A stretch of DNA of 64,000 nt, taken from positions 32,596 through 96,595 of the forward strand of contig LNKV01000065.1 in NCBI GenBank assembly GCA_001465935.1. The letters are read 5' to 3'. The position numbers and the translations under genes were made by a program. The notes below the pieces were generated by a model. It worked only from the letters and a program-made list of their open reading frames with translations. It made no database searches and was not told the DNA's origin. The DNA is from Clarireedia homoeocarpa. Its lineage: Eukaryota; Ascomycota; Leotiomycetes; Helotiales; Rutstroemiaceae. This document shows positions 36,551 to 47,661 of the stretch, piece by piece. Position 1 is the stretch's first letter; every line of letters starts with the position of its first letter.

Positions 36551-37023
36551 CGGCGAACCGTTTTTCGTTATGATGGCGGTCTCTGAACATCAGTGTGCTC
36601 TAGGCGATGGAAGGAAGTGCCGACGAATTTCCTTTGCCTTGTAACATAAAGTGTCTCGATTTCTTTGTTGAAAGTTTTATTTAAAGATAGCCATGTGTAG
36701 GGTTACTCCAGAACCTCATAAATGCGCACCATTTAATGCTACTCATTTACTATGTAATTAAAGGAAGGCCGACTACCACTATTTGGCAGCTCTGATTAGT
36801 CCATTAGAATTCATAGTAATATAACTTCTGTACATCTAATCAATCAGATCCCTTGGATAAGATCAGATGTATATATACTAAAAAAATTCACTTTGATAAG
36901 GAACGACAGCGAGTTACCCTTTGAGCAGAGCAGGGAGCCTAAAGCAACCTGCGACAGCTCGTCTCTGGTATTTGATTATACGTGATTCACGAAGTGAAGC
37001 CATGACATCTACTTTGTTAACAG
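36551..37023. other. Intergenic; probably holds the unfound start of gene B
   Basis: AT-rich. Gene B's first visible exon is open back to 36998, just after a TGA at 36995, and has no ATG in frame. Its first exon must lie in this stretch, or the gene is damaged. Confidence 0.4.
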
Positions 37024-38235
37024 CACTTCAAGATCTCATCGACTATCAAAAGACAAGAAACTCCATCATGTATTGATTCAGGTCGAAAACACATTGAACA
37101 TAGACCTGCAAAGCTACGATCTAGGTGACATTTGTACATTGGCTTATGAGCATGCTCTAGCGGAAGGACGGGATCCTGCAGGTTGCAAATGGAGAATAAT
37201 TGATAAACGCGGGAAGACGGTTGCAACAACCAGTGGCAGCGTTCAATATGAGATGCGCATGGATGCTGATGGAACTAACCCGTTTGTCTTTCCTTGGGAC
37301 GAACACTTGATTGGGCGAGCGCCGCAGAAATCACGGCAGCACTCACGATCTCGGACTCGCTCTCTAAGAGCTAGATCTGTGGATAGTCTAGCTAGAAAAA
37401 GTACAGATTCAAGTGTTGCGGAGATGCTCAGATGGCCTTGGAGAAAGAGAAGGAAAAGCGACTGTTTAGTAAGCATAGCTATCTGTATGACGAGGAGTAA
37501 AAACGTCTTTATGAATAAATTGGCAAAAGTAAAAAGGAACGCGATTGGGTAATGTTCAAAGGAGTATCTAGAGCATATAACAGTGCCGAACGAATGAGTT
37601 GTAGAGATTTCAGTCAAAAAATTCCAAGGTCAACACCAGCCTGGTGGGTTTGAAGTCTGTAAGTGCTCGCTCCACACATAAACCCATCGCAAGATCAATT
37701 AACATGTTTACCAGATCACGGAAACAAGCATGGGAAAAATTGGATATTTTTTATCAGGAACGACACCCAGCACACAATTGAATCTCGCGAAGTCCAGGAA
37801 ATCCTGACCGACACAGCATATTCGTGGAACAAGAAAACTTTCTCGTGTTCAGGGACGATTCTAGCGATTACTGAATATGATATACAACACAACCAGCTAC
37901 CGGTAGTAGAGCCAGAGAAACATCACCATGATAGGAAATTGATACCGAAGAAAAAGGAATACGGAAGTCTCATCTTACTGCATCTTAGCTTTCCTTCAAC
38001 TCAATCAACCGCGATGACTTATGAGCGAGTTCACGAATGGGTGAAAGCGAAGAAAGTAGACGCTCAGCTTGCAACGCCTACTAAAAGGACGTTTGCCCGT
38101 TCTGAAACTGTGGCTTCGAATTCGCGGTCCGAAGTAAAGGTATCGAGGCGCTTGATCGCATCTAGGTCTGACGTCAATGGAGGTGGAAGTGACAGCCAGG
38201 GAGGAAGAAAGGTAAGGCTACAGAGGACCGGATAA
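37024..38235 (+). CDS. Modular-family protein B (unknown), 5' end unresolved
   Basis: Three exons are visible: from about 37024 (after TTAACAG) to 37468, 37607-37658, and 37715-38235. The first has a module (KKLHHVLIQVENTLNIDLQS), then Arg/Ser linker and SVAEMLRWPWRKRRKSDC. The second is a 17-codon linker ending FEV. The junction T|AT makes Tyr, and the third exon starts HGNKHGKNWIFFIRNDTQHT, the strand-plus-Asn pattern shared with genes C and D. The tail is hydrophilic and basic. No ATG is found in frame: an ATG at 37002 is in the neighbouring frame and stops after 24 codons, so either an upstream exon is missed or a frameshift broke the start. The 37468/37607 borders are the least certain. 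Confidence 0.5.
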
Positions 38236-39158
38236 GTTGCTGATGGAATGAAGCCGTTGAAGATTCGCGGGGTTTCCATTTGGAGTTCGTAAATTTTGCG
38301 CAGGGCATATGCTCGTACGTAGGATGAGGATGCAAGATACTGCCTATCTTACGTCTCTACCCCGGCAGAGGAATTCAAAAGCCTTCTTCAAGTGGCATTG
38401 CAAGGCGAACTCGAGGCCGATAAAAGGCCAGGTTCATCGGATATATAAGGTTGCGATGAACCAACACTCATGCCTTTGATCCTTCGAAAAATTGTGGGAG
38501 CGCGCGCTTCGAACGCGACAAGTAGAACTACTTGCAATCGCCAACAGCCACAACTGGCCGCTTGGCGTGTAGCCCTTCTTTTTCCTGCATGCAATCGCAA
38601 ACCCAGTTTATTTTGTCATTGCAATCAAATTCGCGTCTATTCTCTGCATGAAACTACTTGATGCTGTATTATTTTCAGTCATACGAATTCCATTGCTTGA
38701 GTATATTGTTCGTGTAGTTGCGATCGATTGAATCTCACGAACAAGTCAGTGAGCTACTAGCCAGTGGAAGCCGATGGCGCGAGTATGCAAATACACAAAC
38801 CCTCCCGCTTGTCGCGGCAACGCCGAACGTATCTGCCACAAAAGTTCTTCCAAAGGTCGTGATGGAGGTCAGATACTTTGAGGTGCGTATCATTTGTGAT
38901 GAGCTCCAGATTGCTCTTGCGCCATTGGCCACAAGTGGGACCAAATATTGCGAAGATTCTACGTATAGGCAAAAGGGTCGCAAAGTCGAAGAAGGCTTTT
39001 CTAGGTCGCTAGGGGATGTATGAAGTTTTGCAATGTTGGTCGGTGTTGGCTTGACCTCTGTTGCTCTGTGCATATGATCGTCTGCCCACGCACAACTTTT
39101 GGGACCTTACTGCCTAGTACCTACCTAGTATTCATCAGTTTTGAGCACCATCTTCACG
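38236..39158. other. Intergenic between modular genes B and C
   Basis: A + frame at 38718-39023 reads protein-like (containing SRWREYANTQTLPLVAATPN) but lacks an ATG, splice partners and any family match. It may be a relic exon. Otherwise nothing seen. Confidence 0.4.
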
Positions 39159-42100
39159 ATGACGTCTGAACATGACGCGGAGGAGTATGGGAGCGATGTT
39201 TGCCCGGGGCGCAGATATTGTGAGTGAATTTTCATTCAACCGGAAGCTAATCGCTAATTTATAATCTTAACACATTGTAGATTATGGGAAAATGTTCATA
39301 CCCAGAATGAAGAAGGCAAAGCCGACACCCCAAGTTTATGTCTGGAATAAAGATAACGTGAAAGTTGATGGAGATACAGTCTGGAAGTTGATTGAGGTTA
39401 CATGCAACGAGGACATGAAAGAACTCGAAAGGCAAGGAGTTCATAAGGACAAACAACTTATGTATATTTTGTCACAAGAAAGAAAATTAAAGCTCACACG
39501 CACGATCCCCCGTAGGTCAAGGAGCTTTACAGTTTACGTTAAAACAGAAGCATCTCATTGACTGAATCACAGAAGGTCATTACGATTCAGACCGTAACTT
39601 TTTTACGTTCGCACTCCCAGTGAAGAAGGCGAAATCCGAAGAGACGAGAACCACTCATACATCAGAAGGTGGACTCACGCCCAAAGCTATAAGATATTGT
39701 GAGCCTTTGGATACAACTTCCCGTGAAGGTTTTACTAATTAGTATCTTAGTTACAATCCTTAATTCTGGCATTTATATACTTAACGATACCACTGAAACG
39801 GTTGCTATCGATGAAGCCCAAAATCTTGTTAAGAAGCGGCTGGAATCTACTTTGGAAAAACACGAGCGGAACCTCTCTACCGATAAAGAGAAAAATATCA
39901 GAGAATGGCTTCACTGGCGACTAAAAACATCTATAGATGATGAGATAGTTGCAGAGAGATACCACCCCCCTGACAAAACAAAGACATGTCAGTCTGGCCC
40001 CATTTAGGCTATGTTTCCCGATTTCTAATAGATACCTTGCAGACATTACGAACCATATTAGCACTTCACCTCTTACGATTAAGGTAATAAACTCAACAAA
40101 GCTCATCCTAGGCTACGCCTTTGTATTCTCTATGATTAAGGATCTCCGAACCACTAGTAACACACAGTATCGTCTTGTGGAACATGATGGGAAACCAGGG
40201 AAATTCTTATTGGAAGAATTAGAGGATAGATTGGTTAGGGGACACCGTAAGCTACGAGAACCCCTTCTATATTTACCTGCTAGCAGGGACTGACGCTATC
40301 GTAAGCAGATAGGTCAAATCGATCGTCTAATCGCATTAGTTCACACAATCCTCCGGTTTCTACCTCATCGCATGATCCTGTCGCTCATGAAAATGGAACT
40401 GTAGTGAAGTGTAAGTGTAGACTACTCGTGGTCAAGCCTCCCTCCTAAAGAGTAGCGAAACTGACTTTCGCTTCAGATACACGTAGGCTTCGCGATGGGA
40501 AGGGTGAAGATGGCCCTGACGTCAGGGTCATTAATATCAGCGGCGAAAATGTCAAAGACCGCAATGAGATTGCAAGCATCATTAACTCTAAATATATGAG
40601 GGACGAGATTTGTACAAATAACAGTATAAAGTTCTTCGTTGACGAGGCTATTCCACGATTGATAGCCATAGATAAGTTTGGAGCAGTAAGAGGTTGTTGG
40701 ACTGTGGAGTCACATGGGCCTGCGTCACGCTCAAAACACCACAGCAAATCTGGACTCAGGGGCAGAGAAGAGAATAGCCACAGACGCCAGAGCAACAGGG
40801 AAACAAGCGGATCTGATAGCGAGTATCACAGCGCCTACGAACGTCACGTTGTCCAGGATAGTGGTAGCGAGGGTTACCATAGTACCTATGAACGTCGCGT
40901 CGTCAAGACGTTTTTACCCTCAAAATTCAATCTAATAAACAGATGCTTTACGCATAACCAGGGTTCTGAATCGAGAGCCTTGGTTCACAGCGGCCGGCCC
41001 CCGAATGGACTCCATCCAAGTAAGGGGAAGGTAATATGTGAGCGACTAGTGGAAATAATTTTGATTCTCAAGAGGCTGACGCAATCATACAGATTATGGC
41101 TACGAGGTTTACAACGCAACCGGTAATGCTATATGGTGGGACGAGATGGCTTCCGCCTTAAGCAAGGTCTTAAAATTTCCGGCAAAGAAGAAGAAACAAG
41201 TGCGGGAAATCTATTCTCACCACTCTGATAAGATTTCTGATTCAGCCAATATACTGATTCGTAAGCCAAGTGGGGAACGATCGGACATTATAATGCCCTG
41301 GGGGAGCCTGGGCAGACCATTGGACGGATGTCCGATGAATAAAACGCATATGAGAGGACAGGTGAAAGTCTGTAAGTTTACTTTGCTTTTCTCTATTTCA
41401 TCTTGCTGCCATTAATATACATGTGCAGATCATCATGAAGGCACGCCACCATACACTCTCAGTGTCCTCAATAAGCTGAATAAGGAGTGGTGTCACTATG
41501 CGACAGATCTATGGATGCTTGTGAATACACGACTCCTGCGCATTAAGACCGAACTTCCGCAAACCAATGATGGCAAGATTTGGAGACTCCAACATAGCGG
41601 TGATACGATAACTGCAAAAGTCGAACTTGTCTGTTTCGACACAGAGCAAAGGTTCTCTTTCAATCTCGAAGATAGCGACAATCATGGATCCCATCATGGG
41701 CGATCGCGGAGCAATGGTCGACATTCGTCACATCGCAGTAGCCACGATAGTACTAACGCTGGAGAGCTAGTTCACCACAACAATAACAACCCTTCCCAGC
41801 ATCAAGAACCAGTGCCCATACTCAACAACCCCTATAGTAGAGTCTCCCAAAGTGCAGATCCCCCACCAGCAGTTATCTATCCTCCACCAGGGGTCCCACC
41901 ACAAGCCCTCCCGACATATTACTACCGACACCCAAATCGCACAGGGACCAATAGCGACGGTGGCTACCGAAGGTCAGGGAATAATCAAGTCCGTGATGAG
42001 ACGGGTGCCTCTCAGCCCAATTATTACCCCTTCGGAAACTCCTTGAATACTTCCCACCGCCGAAGGAGTCAAGCAGAAGGGTCAGAAGTAGGTGGGAGAG

Positions 42101-42315
42101 GGAGCCAAGAGGACACAAGATTTTACGCTTCATCCAGTGATGGAGAACACAAGAGGAAAAAGCCTACGACACTCCGCGGAAGGGCAGAGAAGATCTACGG
42201 ATTATTTGCTAAAAACAAGAAGAAAAAAACCAGAGGTAGTGAAGTCGGCGACGGAAGTGGGCGCGTAGTTATTGGAGACCCGGATGACATGTGGAGGTCA
42301 AATGTTTATAGATAG
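39159..42315 (+). CDS. Modular-family protein C (unknown), six modules, 895 residues
   Basis: Nine exons keep one frame: 39159-39219, 39281-39511, 39573-39698, 39751-39987, 40043-40246, 40309-40410, 40477-41037, 41093-41371 and 41429-42315. All eight introns are phase 1. Five junctions create Tyr (T|AT or T|AC) and one Phe. Module starts are in exon 2 (YYGKMF, then PQVYVWNKDN), exon 4 (SGIYILNDTTE), exon 5 (YITNHISTSPLTIKVINST), exon 7 (YTRRLR, then DVRVINISGE), exon 8 (YYGYEVYNATGNAIWWD) and exon 9 (YHHEGTPPYTLSVLNKLN). Linkers are rich in Arg, Ser and His. The tail has a Pro-rich run (PPPGVPPQALPTYYY) and a basic end (LRGRAEKIYGLFAKNKKKK). No signal peptide or membrane helix. No known family recognised; function unknown. 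Confidence 0.65.
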
Positions 42316-43008
42316 CCTCTGGGTGCTCATAATCATTGTTTTAATGTTCTTTTAGTTTAGTGTTCGTATTTTCTTGTTGTTTTGCTGTAGTTCTTAGATT
42401 CAGTGTCGATTTTATTTGGAATTTTCAATAGTTAATTGATCTTGCTCTTTTGCTTACCTGTCTGCATCTGAATGGTGCATAATTGGATATGATCCAATAC
42501 ACTATACAAGTCCATTAACATGCTAACTATCTTAGTAAAATGGCAGAAATATTTAAGTTGGCCAGGAACTTCATGATTTCATCTCGTATATTTCTAGTCA
42601 TGTTGTATGAAGAAGTAACAACCGCAACATCCTTCGCCCTCAACACCTACGATCCTTCAGGCTACGACCACCTCAAAACATCCAATCTCCCACTTCCAGC
42701 CATCGTCGCAGTTTATCTCACCCACTACGGCCAGCCACGACCACGAACATGATCGAATCCCACTCTATCACAAATCTCATCTGGCCACCAACCAACCAGG
42801 CCGCCGCACCACGGCGCCTAATCGAGCGACCCATTCTCTACATGTTGCAGAATATAGCATGCCAACCGGCCCATCGTACAACATGGCATGTAAAGAGTAA
42901 TCGTAATCAGTTGATTTAAATATCCAGGCCTGGCTCCCTTTCATTCTTGCAGCGCGGGAGTTATCTAGATCATCAAATTTTCCACGAGCATTTTGATTTC
43001 GAAGGAAT
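42316..43008. other. Intergenic between modular genes C and D
   Basis: 3' flank of gene C and promoter of gene D. No gene recognised. Confidence 0.5.
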
Positions 43009-45910
43009 ATGAGGATCTTTCAGCGGAAGGGAAATGGTATGTTATTCTACCTATCAATATCCTGCCCGGTGGTTTTGATTGGGCTTATAACTATGCGATC
43101 CACACAGAACAGAGTAAAAGCTAATGCCATCTTCCCGTCCATACAGAGAAAGCGACCAGAAGCAGAACATCTTCCCCAGGGCACAAGTCATCCGGCGTAA
43201 ACAACGATACCATATACAGAAGTAAGTCGCAGCTGTCTGTCTGCAAGAGCCATCTCACTGCCAACTTACTAATTTTGTCGTTAATGGGTAGAGTATAAAA
43301 AAAAAGGCTGTCCGCCCGACATTTGGCATCCTTACCACAAAACATTACGCTGTGAGTTTCCTCCAACGTCCCACCTTTCACGTCTCACCTCCTCAACTCC
43401 ACACGCTTCTCTGTGTCGAAACGCTCCCTTCACTTGTTTTATAAGAACAATCTTTTCGCTGACTCTCGATCCCAAACCCTTAATAAGATGTAGTAGACAA
43501 ACACAAAATCCATCTCCGCAGCCTCGACTTCTCGCACAACCATAAATGGATTGACGTTTACACCAAGCTACGACCAAGTGAACTCGGAATTCGGGGCGAA
43601 GAGCGGAGTTATGATTTCTGGCAGGCGGATCCTGAAAATGGGCCAAGCATCTTGCAATACATGAGTACGAAATCATGTCCCGATGTGGCTCTGAATTTAC
43701 TTAGAGAAACCTTAGCTAATCAGATCGTAGATCCGCAGACCGGGGAGCCAAAGGATGGATATCATTTTAAGGGAAAGATAATGAAATGTGAGTTTCGTAT
43801 AGCCAGAAATCAAAGCACATCTGTTGAAGAGCTATAAAAGCGGAAAGCTAACCTTCTCTACTTGTCACAGACCAGGTGCCCCAAGGCGACGTATACGTAT
43901 CCAACACCAAAAGAGATTTGAATTACAAATATGTAAAGAGCTATTTTACTCGTGCAAATATGAAGGAGTTTCCCAACAATTCGAATGTTTCTATCCAATC
44001 ACAAGACGGACAGATTAGATTGATCAGGATACATCGGGCTGGGCAGACTGAGACGTGTAAGTGAACTGTGACTTGAGTATTTCCCGCCAAAATGTCATGC
44101 ATGCATAGTAAAGGTTGGGCTGATAATGAAATAGATTCTTCTAATAGTGGCGCCATCCCAACAAAATTCACGTGCCGCGTTGTGAGTCAGCTTCCTCATG
44201 ATGTGGCGTGGGATGATATACATCGACAGTTTGAGCGCATCTACGCAAGAGATATGAATAGCATTCAGAAGAGAGACTATAATCCACAGGGGCTTGATAG
44301 ATGGATTCTATCATGGAATTCAAGGGAAGAAACTATAGTAGCAGGGAGGCTTGCAATAAAACGTGGTATGCCAAATCCGTATTCAGTCTAAAATGCACTA
44401 GTGGCTACACCTGTGGTCCGTGGAGTCACTAACTCGAGATAGAGAACCAAAATGAATCAAGCGGGAGACCGAAGCATGGAAATCATGAGCCAGGAAAGCT
44501 AGAAAGATGTATGTCAATCCTTGAGAAGTAAATAACATGCTGACGCGAACAGACCATTTACCTGGAATGGATTTGGGACATGGTCAAGACGGTCGATCAA
44601 TCATGGTGCCTCAGAGCCAGGACTTACCACCCGAATTGAGTGTTCTCGCCAGCGAGCACTATATAATGAACGAGTCCAACACGTTGTTTTCTTGGGAAGA
44701 ACTTGCCCAGTGGCTCATGAGATCGATCGCAAGTGACTTCGCGACTTCCATGACTAGGAATCATCGGAGTGACACAAAAACACCTATTCTTGTGAGTAAT
44801 ATGTAAAGCAATGGAGCCTGCCAAGAAAACCAGAAACCAAAAATCCTTTACTAGGGTATCAAGTGCAAGTACTAATGTAGCAACTAGCAATGGATAGCAC
44901 ATAGGGACAACCGAGGTCATTTGCATCTAGATAGAGCCCAGAAATACGAACCGAATCTTGAGGACTCTTTCTCTGCTCAACAAATGGTCACACTTGACAG
45001 ACCTGAACGTCATGCAGCGGAACGGAGACCCAGACCCTTCACCTACACTGACTTCGACTACCGTGCGTGGTCGCACAATCCTAATTGTGAAGCGGATGTT
45101 TCGAAAATTTCAAAATACACAGGAAGGCCCCGTAAGACTCGTGGCTGGCACAGACAGGACACTACAGTGACATGTGAGTCTTTTGCTTGATTGAATGAAC
45201 TCATAAATAACTAACAATCTGCGATAGACTATTCAATACCAATAATAAATAAATACGGCCGTGATCTATACTGGGACCAGATTGCTGAAGGCCTAGTCAA
45301 AGTTAACAAACACGATAATATCGTACACAAGTCATCTACGCCGTACGCTCTTCAGCTCGGCCCAGGTGGCGTGCTCATCTTAAAAGCAGACAAGAAGAAG
45401 CATGAAATCATTCGGATAGAGAAGTTATATGTTGACCAGCGGCCGAAAGACGGCTGGCTAAAAACTAATGCGTATGTAGACGGTAAGTTGAATTGATGCT
45501 GGCAAAAGCCTGATGCATGTAAATTGACACATAAAACAGTTTATATCGGTAGAGCCAAGATACGCTTGATGAATGAGCACAAGTATAATAGCGTCTCGTA
45601 CGACCAGATATACGACGAACTGGCTGGGCATCTCACAAGCGCCGACGAGGGAAGGAACGATCTCCAGGTCACTATTCATGCTTCTTCACGGCAAGGCTAT
45701 GTCAAATTGGTCTTAAAGAAAGATGTTGGAAGTAAAACTACTTTCGAATGTCAGGTCAAGCAGCAGAATGATCAACAACAAGAAAATCGCAACCAAGCCC
45801 ATAATTCGATAAGCACAAAAGATCCTAGCTATCGAAAACCGGTGCCATCACCACAAAAACGACCCGAGAATTCACATGGGGGCCACTCCAATGGCTCATA
45901 CCGCAGGTGA
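43009..45910 (+). CDS. Modular-family protein D (unknown), about six modules, 696 residues
   Basis: Eleven exons keep one frame: 43009-43036, 43147-43221, 43292-43351, 43494-43787, 43871-44056, 44135-44365, 44443-44508, 44553-44791, 44888-45173, 45228-45482 and 45540-45910. Nine of ten introns are phase 1; the intron after exon 8 is phase 0. Four junctions make Tyr. Modules begin in exon 4 (HKWIDVYTKLRPSELG), exon 5 (YQVPQGDVYVSNTKRDLN), exon 6 (YSSNSGAIPTKFTCRVV), exon 8 (YHLPGMDLGH, weak), exon 10 (YYSIPIINKYGRDLYWD) and exon 11 (VYIGRAKIRLMNEHKYN). The N-terminus is a short basic linker, and the C-terminus is Gln/Asn/Ser/Pro-rich. It has no membrane helix and no recognised catalytic motif. 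Every exon border uses GT..AG, and the frame closes at TGA. Confidence 0.65.
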
Positions 45911-46225
45911 GCATAATTTCAACACGCAACGATGAAAACTGTTGATATTGTAATACTTATGAGTCCATAAGTCCGACTGTATCTTGAAGGTCGGGAAGTA
46001 TTTAGTGGGTTGCTGCTTGTATAAGAGAAATGGTGGTGCGGAGCAAGTGAAACAAAACGGCCCAAGGCCCCTCGAGAGTATCGACTCTGGAGGCAGAGTA
46101 CTATCTCAATAGCTTGAAATTGTTGATTTATTTTAGTGTTTTTCCATAATAAAATACCGAGTTTTTAAACAAGATAAGTATGACTGAACCTCGTTCTTAG
46201 AGAACTTGATAAATATAAACGGCGC
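45911..46225. other. Short convergent spacer
   Basis: Lies between the ends of gene D (+) and RIT1 (-). No gene seen. Confidence 0.5.
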
Positions 46226-47661
46226 TCAGGGAGGCATCAAGAAGCTGTTGACACTCTGTAGTGTAGCTCGGCTAGGATTCATATCAGGCATACAGGTTGA
46301 AATCCAACTAAGCCGCCGTCGGATGTAGTTCTTGTCAATAGCATGGCTTTCCGTGTTAACCTTGGATATTAAGGCTCCGCTCTCATCGAAGTGAAGACAT
46401 AGCAGCGCCAATATCGCACCGATGGAGAGATCTTGCCCAGGATCATAAGCCACAATTTTGAGCTTCATCTTGTAAGAAATGTCGGACACTGCCTTCTCCA
46501 GAGCTCTGCTGCCAAAATCGGCAATGTCTTTGAGAGCAGCACGAAGATTCTTGCTGCCAATCTTTTTTGTCCCAAGACCAATTTCCATCCTTTTGGAATG
46601 AACGACCCAGGTATCACGAGGAGTGACAGTAGGCAGCAGTGCAATAACATAGGTCTCAAGAGACACTTCAGACGTAGAAAATGTTGAGCTTCTCGCAAGG
46701 AACATACAGGAAGTCGGCTTCACAAGACGTAGTCCACTGTCCAAAGCAGGTGATGCGCTATCATGTTGGATCATCGACGCGATCAAACCAGGCAATTCTT
46801 CTTCTGGCTCGTCAAGTAATGACTGCTGATTTCCCCAAAAGATTTTCGGCGTGAGACCATGTGCCCAGTTTTCTGTGTCATCGCCAGCTCCCTGAATGTA
46901 ACCTCCTTCACTAGCTTCCCCACCCGAAACTCTTCGGGAAACGGTACAGCATATTATGGGATGAAAATCGTGGAATACTTCATCTGTATTAAGTATTTGT
47001 GATTCTGGGGTTATCCAGATTGGCCTAATGGGCTTAGTTATATCTCTTCGGTAATCCTGCTCGGAGAGATTGAGGGCTTGAAAAGCTTCGATGAAGCTGG
47101 GTATCAAATTGGTCATTTGAGCATGCTCGGATCCCGAAACGACTTGAGGCGGGGTATAAAGTTCATGAGCATCTTCACGTTCAGGAAACAAGACGCGATT
47201 GAGCACACAACACCAGATAGGTACGGTTTTGCTCAGAGCATCAGGCATACCTTTGAGCTGTTAGTTCGAGAGGTAGAGAAGACAGTATACCTGAACCCAC
47301 GCTTTCCTCGACGTGTCGAGTCTATGATAATACATCCATCATTTTTACCAACAATGTCCAACAGATGCAAGTTCAGTCTTCGTGAACTAAATTTCCAAAC
47401 ACCTGTGTGACCATCTGTACTTTTGAAGTAAGCACTACCGGATTTCTTTTCCGGGTCAATGTACCAGCTTCCACATCTTTCGTTCGCTATCAATGGCCGG
47501 TTGTACGCGTCTGCAATAGCTTGGGCAAATTCGGCGTCTTGAAGGATTGATCGCAGGCGATTGTGGATGGATAAAGTCTTTCGTTTCAGGTCACCCAGTG
47601 TTCTTGAGAAGTTATGATTAGCTTGTTCAGTGAATATGAGGTCTGCGACGGTGGGAGGCAT
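46226..47661 (-). CDS. RIT1: Initiator tRNA A64 2'-O-ribosylphosphate transferase
   Basis: Two exons on the - strand, 47661-47301 and 47250-46226, give 461 residues. The intron (donor GTGGGT, acceptor CTCAAAG) is phase 1 and restores DSTRRGKR followed by MPDALSKTVPIWCCVLNRVL, the most conserved block of the family. Also visible are GSWYIDPEKKSGSAYFKSTD, GHTGVWKFSSRRLNLHLL and a C-terminal phosphatase-like part (LSIGAILALLCLHFDESGAL). Rit1 uses phosphoribosyl pyrophosphate to add a 2'-O-ribosylphosphate to A64 of initiator tRNA, keeping it out of elongation. The start ATG at 47661 is directly preceded by CAG, so an upstream exon is possible but not needed. It converges with modular gene D. Confidence 0.9.

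Noticed and set aside
38718..39023. Protein-like + frame between modular genes B and C
   Set aside because: No ATG, no splice partners found, no family recognised; at best a relic exon.
40910..40980. Extra intron in exon 7 of modular gene C
   Set aside because: The frame stays open through this stretch and no good donor is present.
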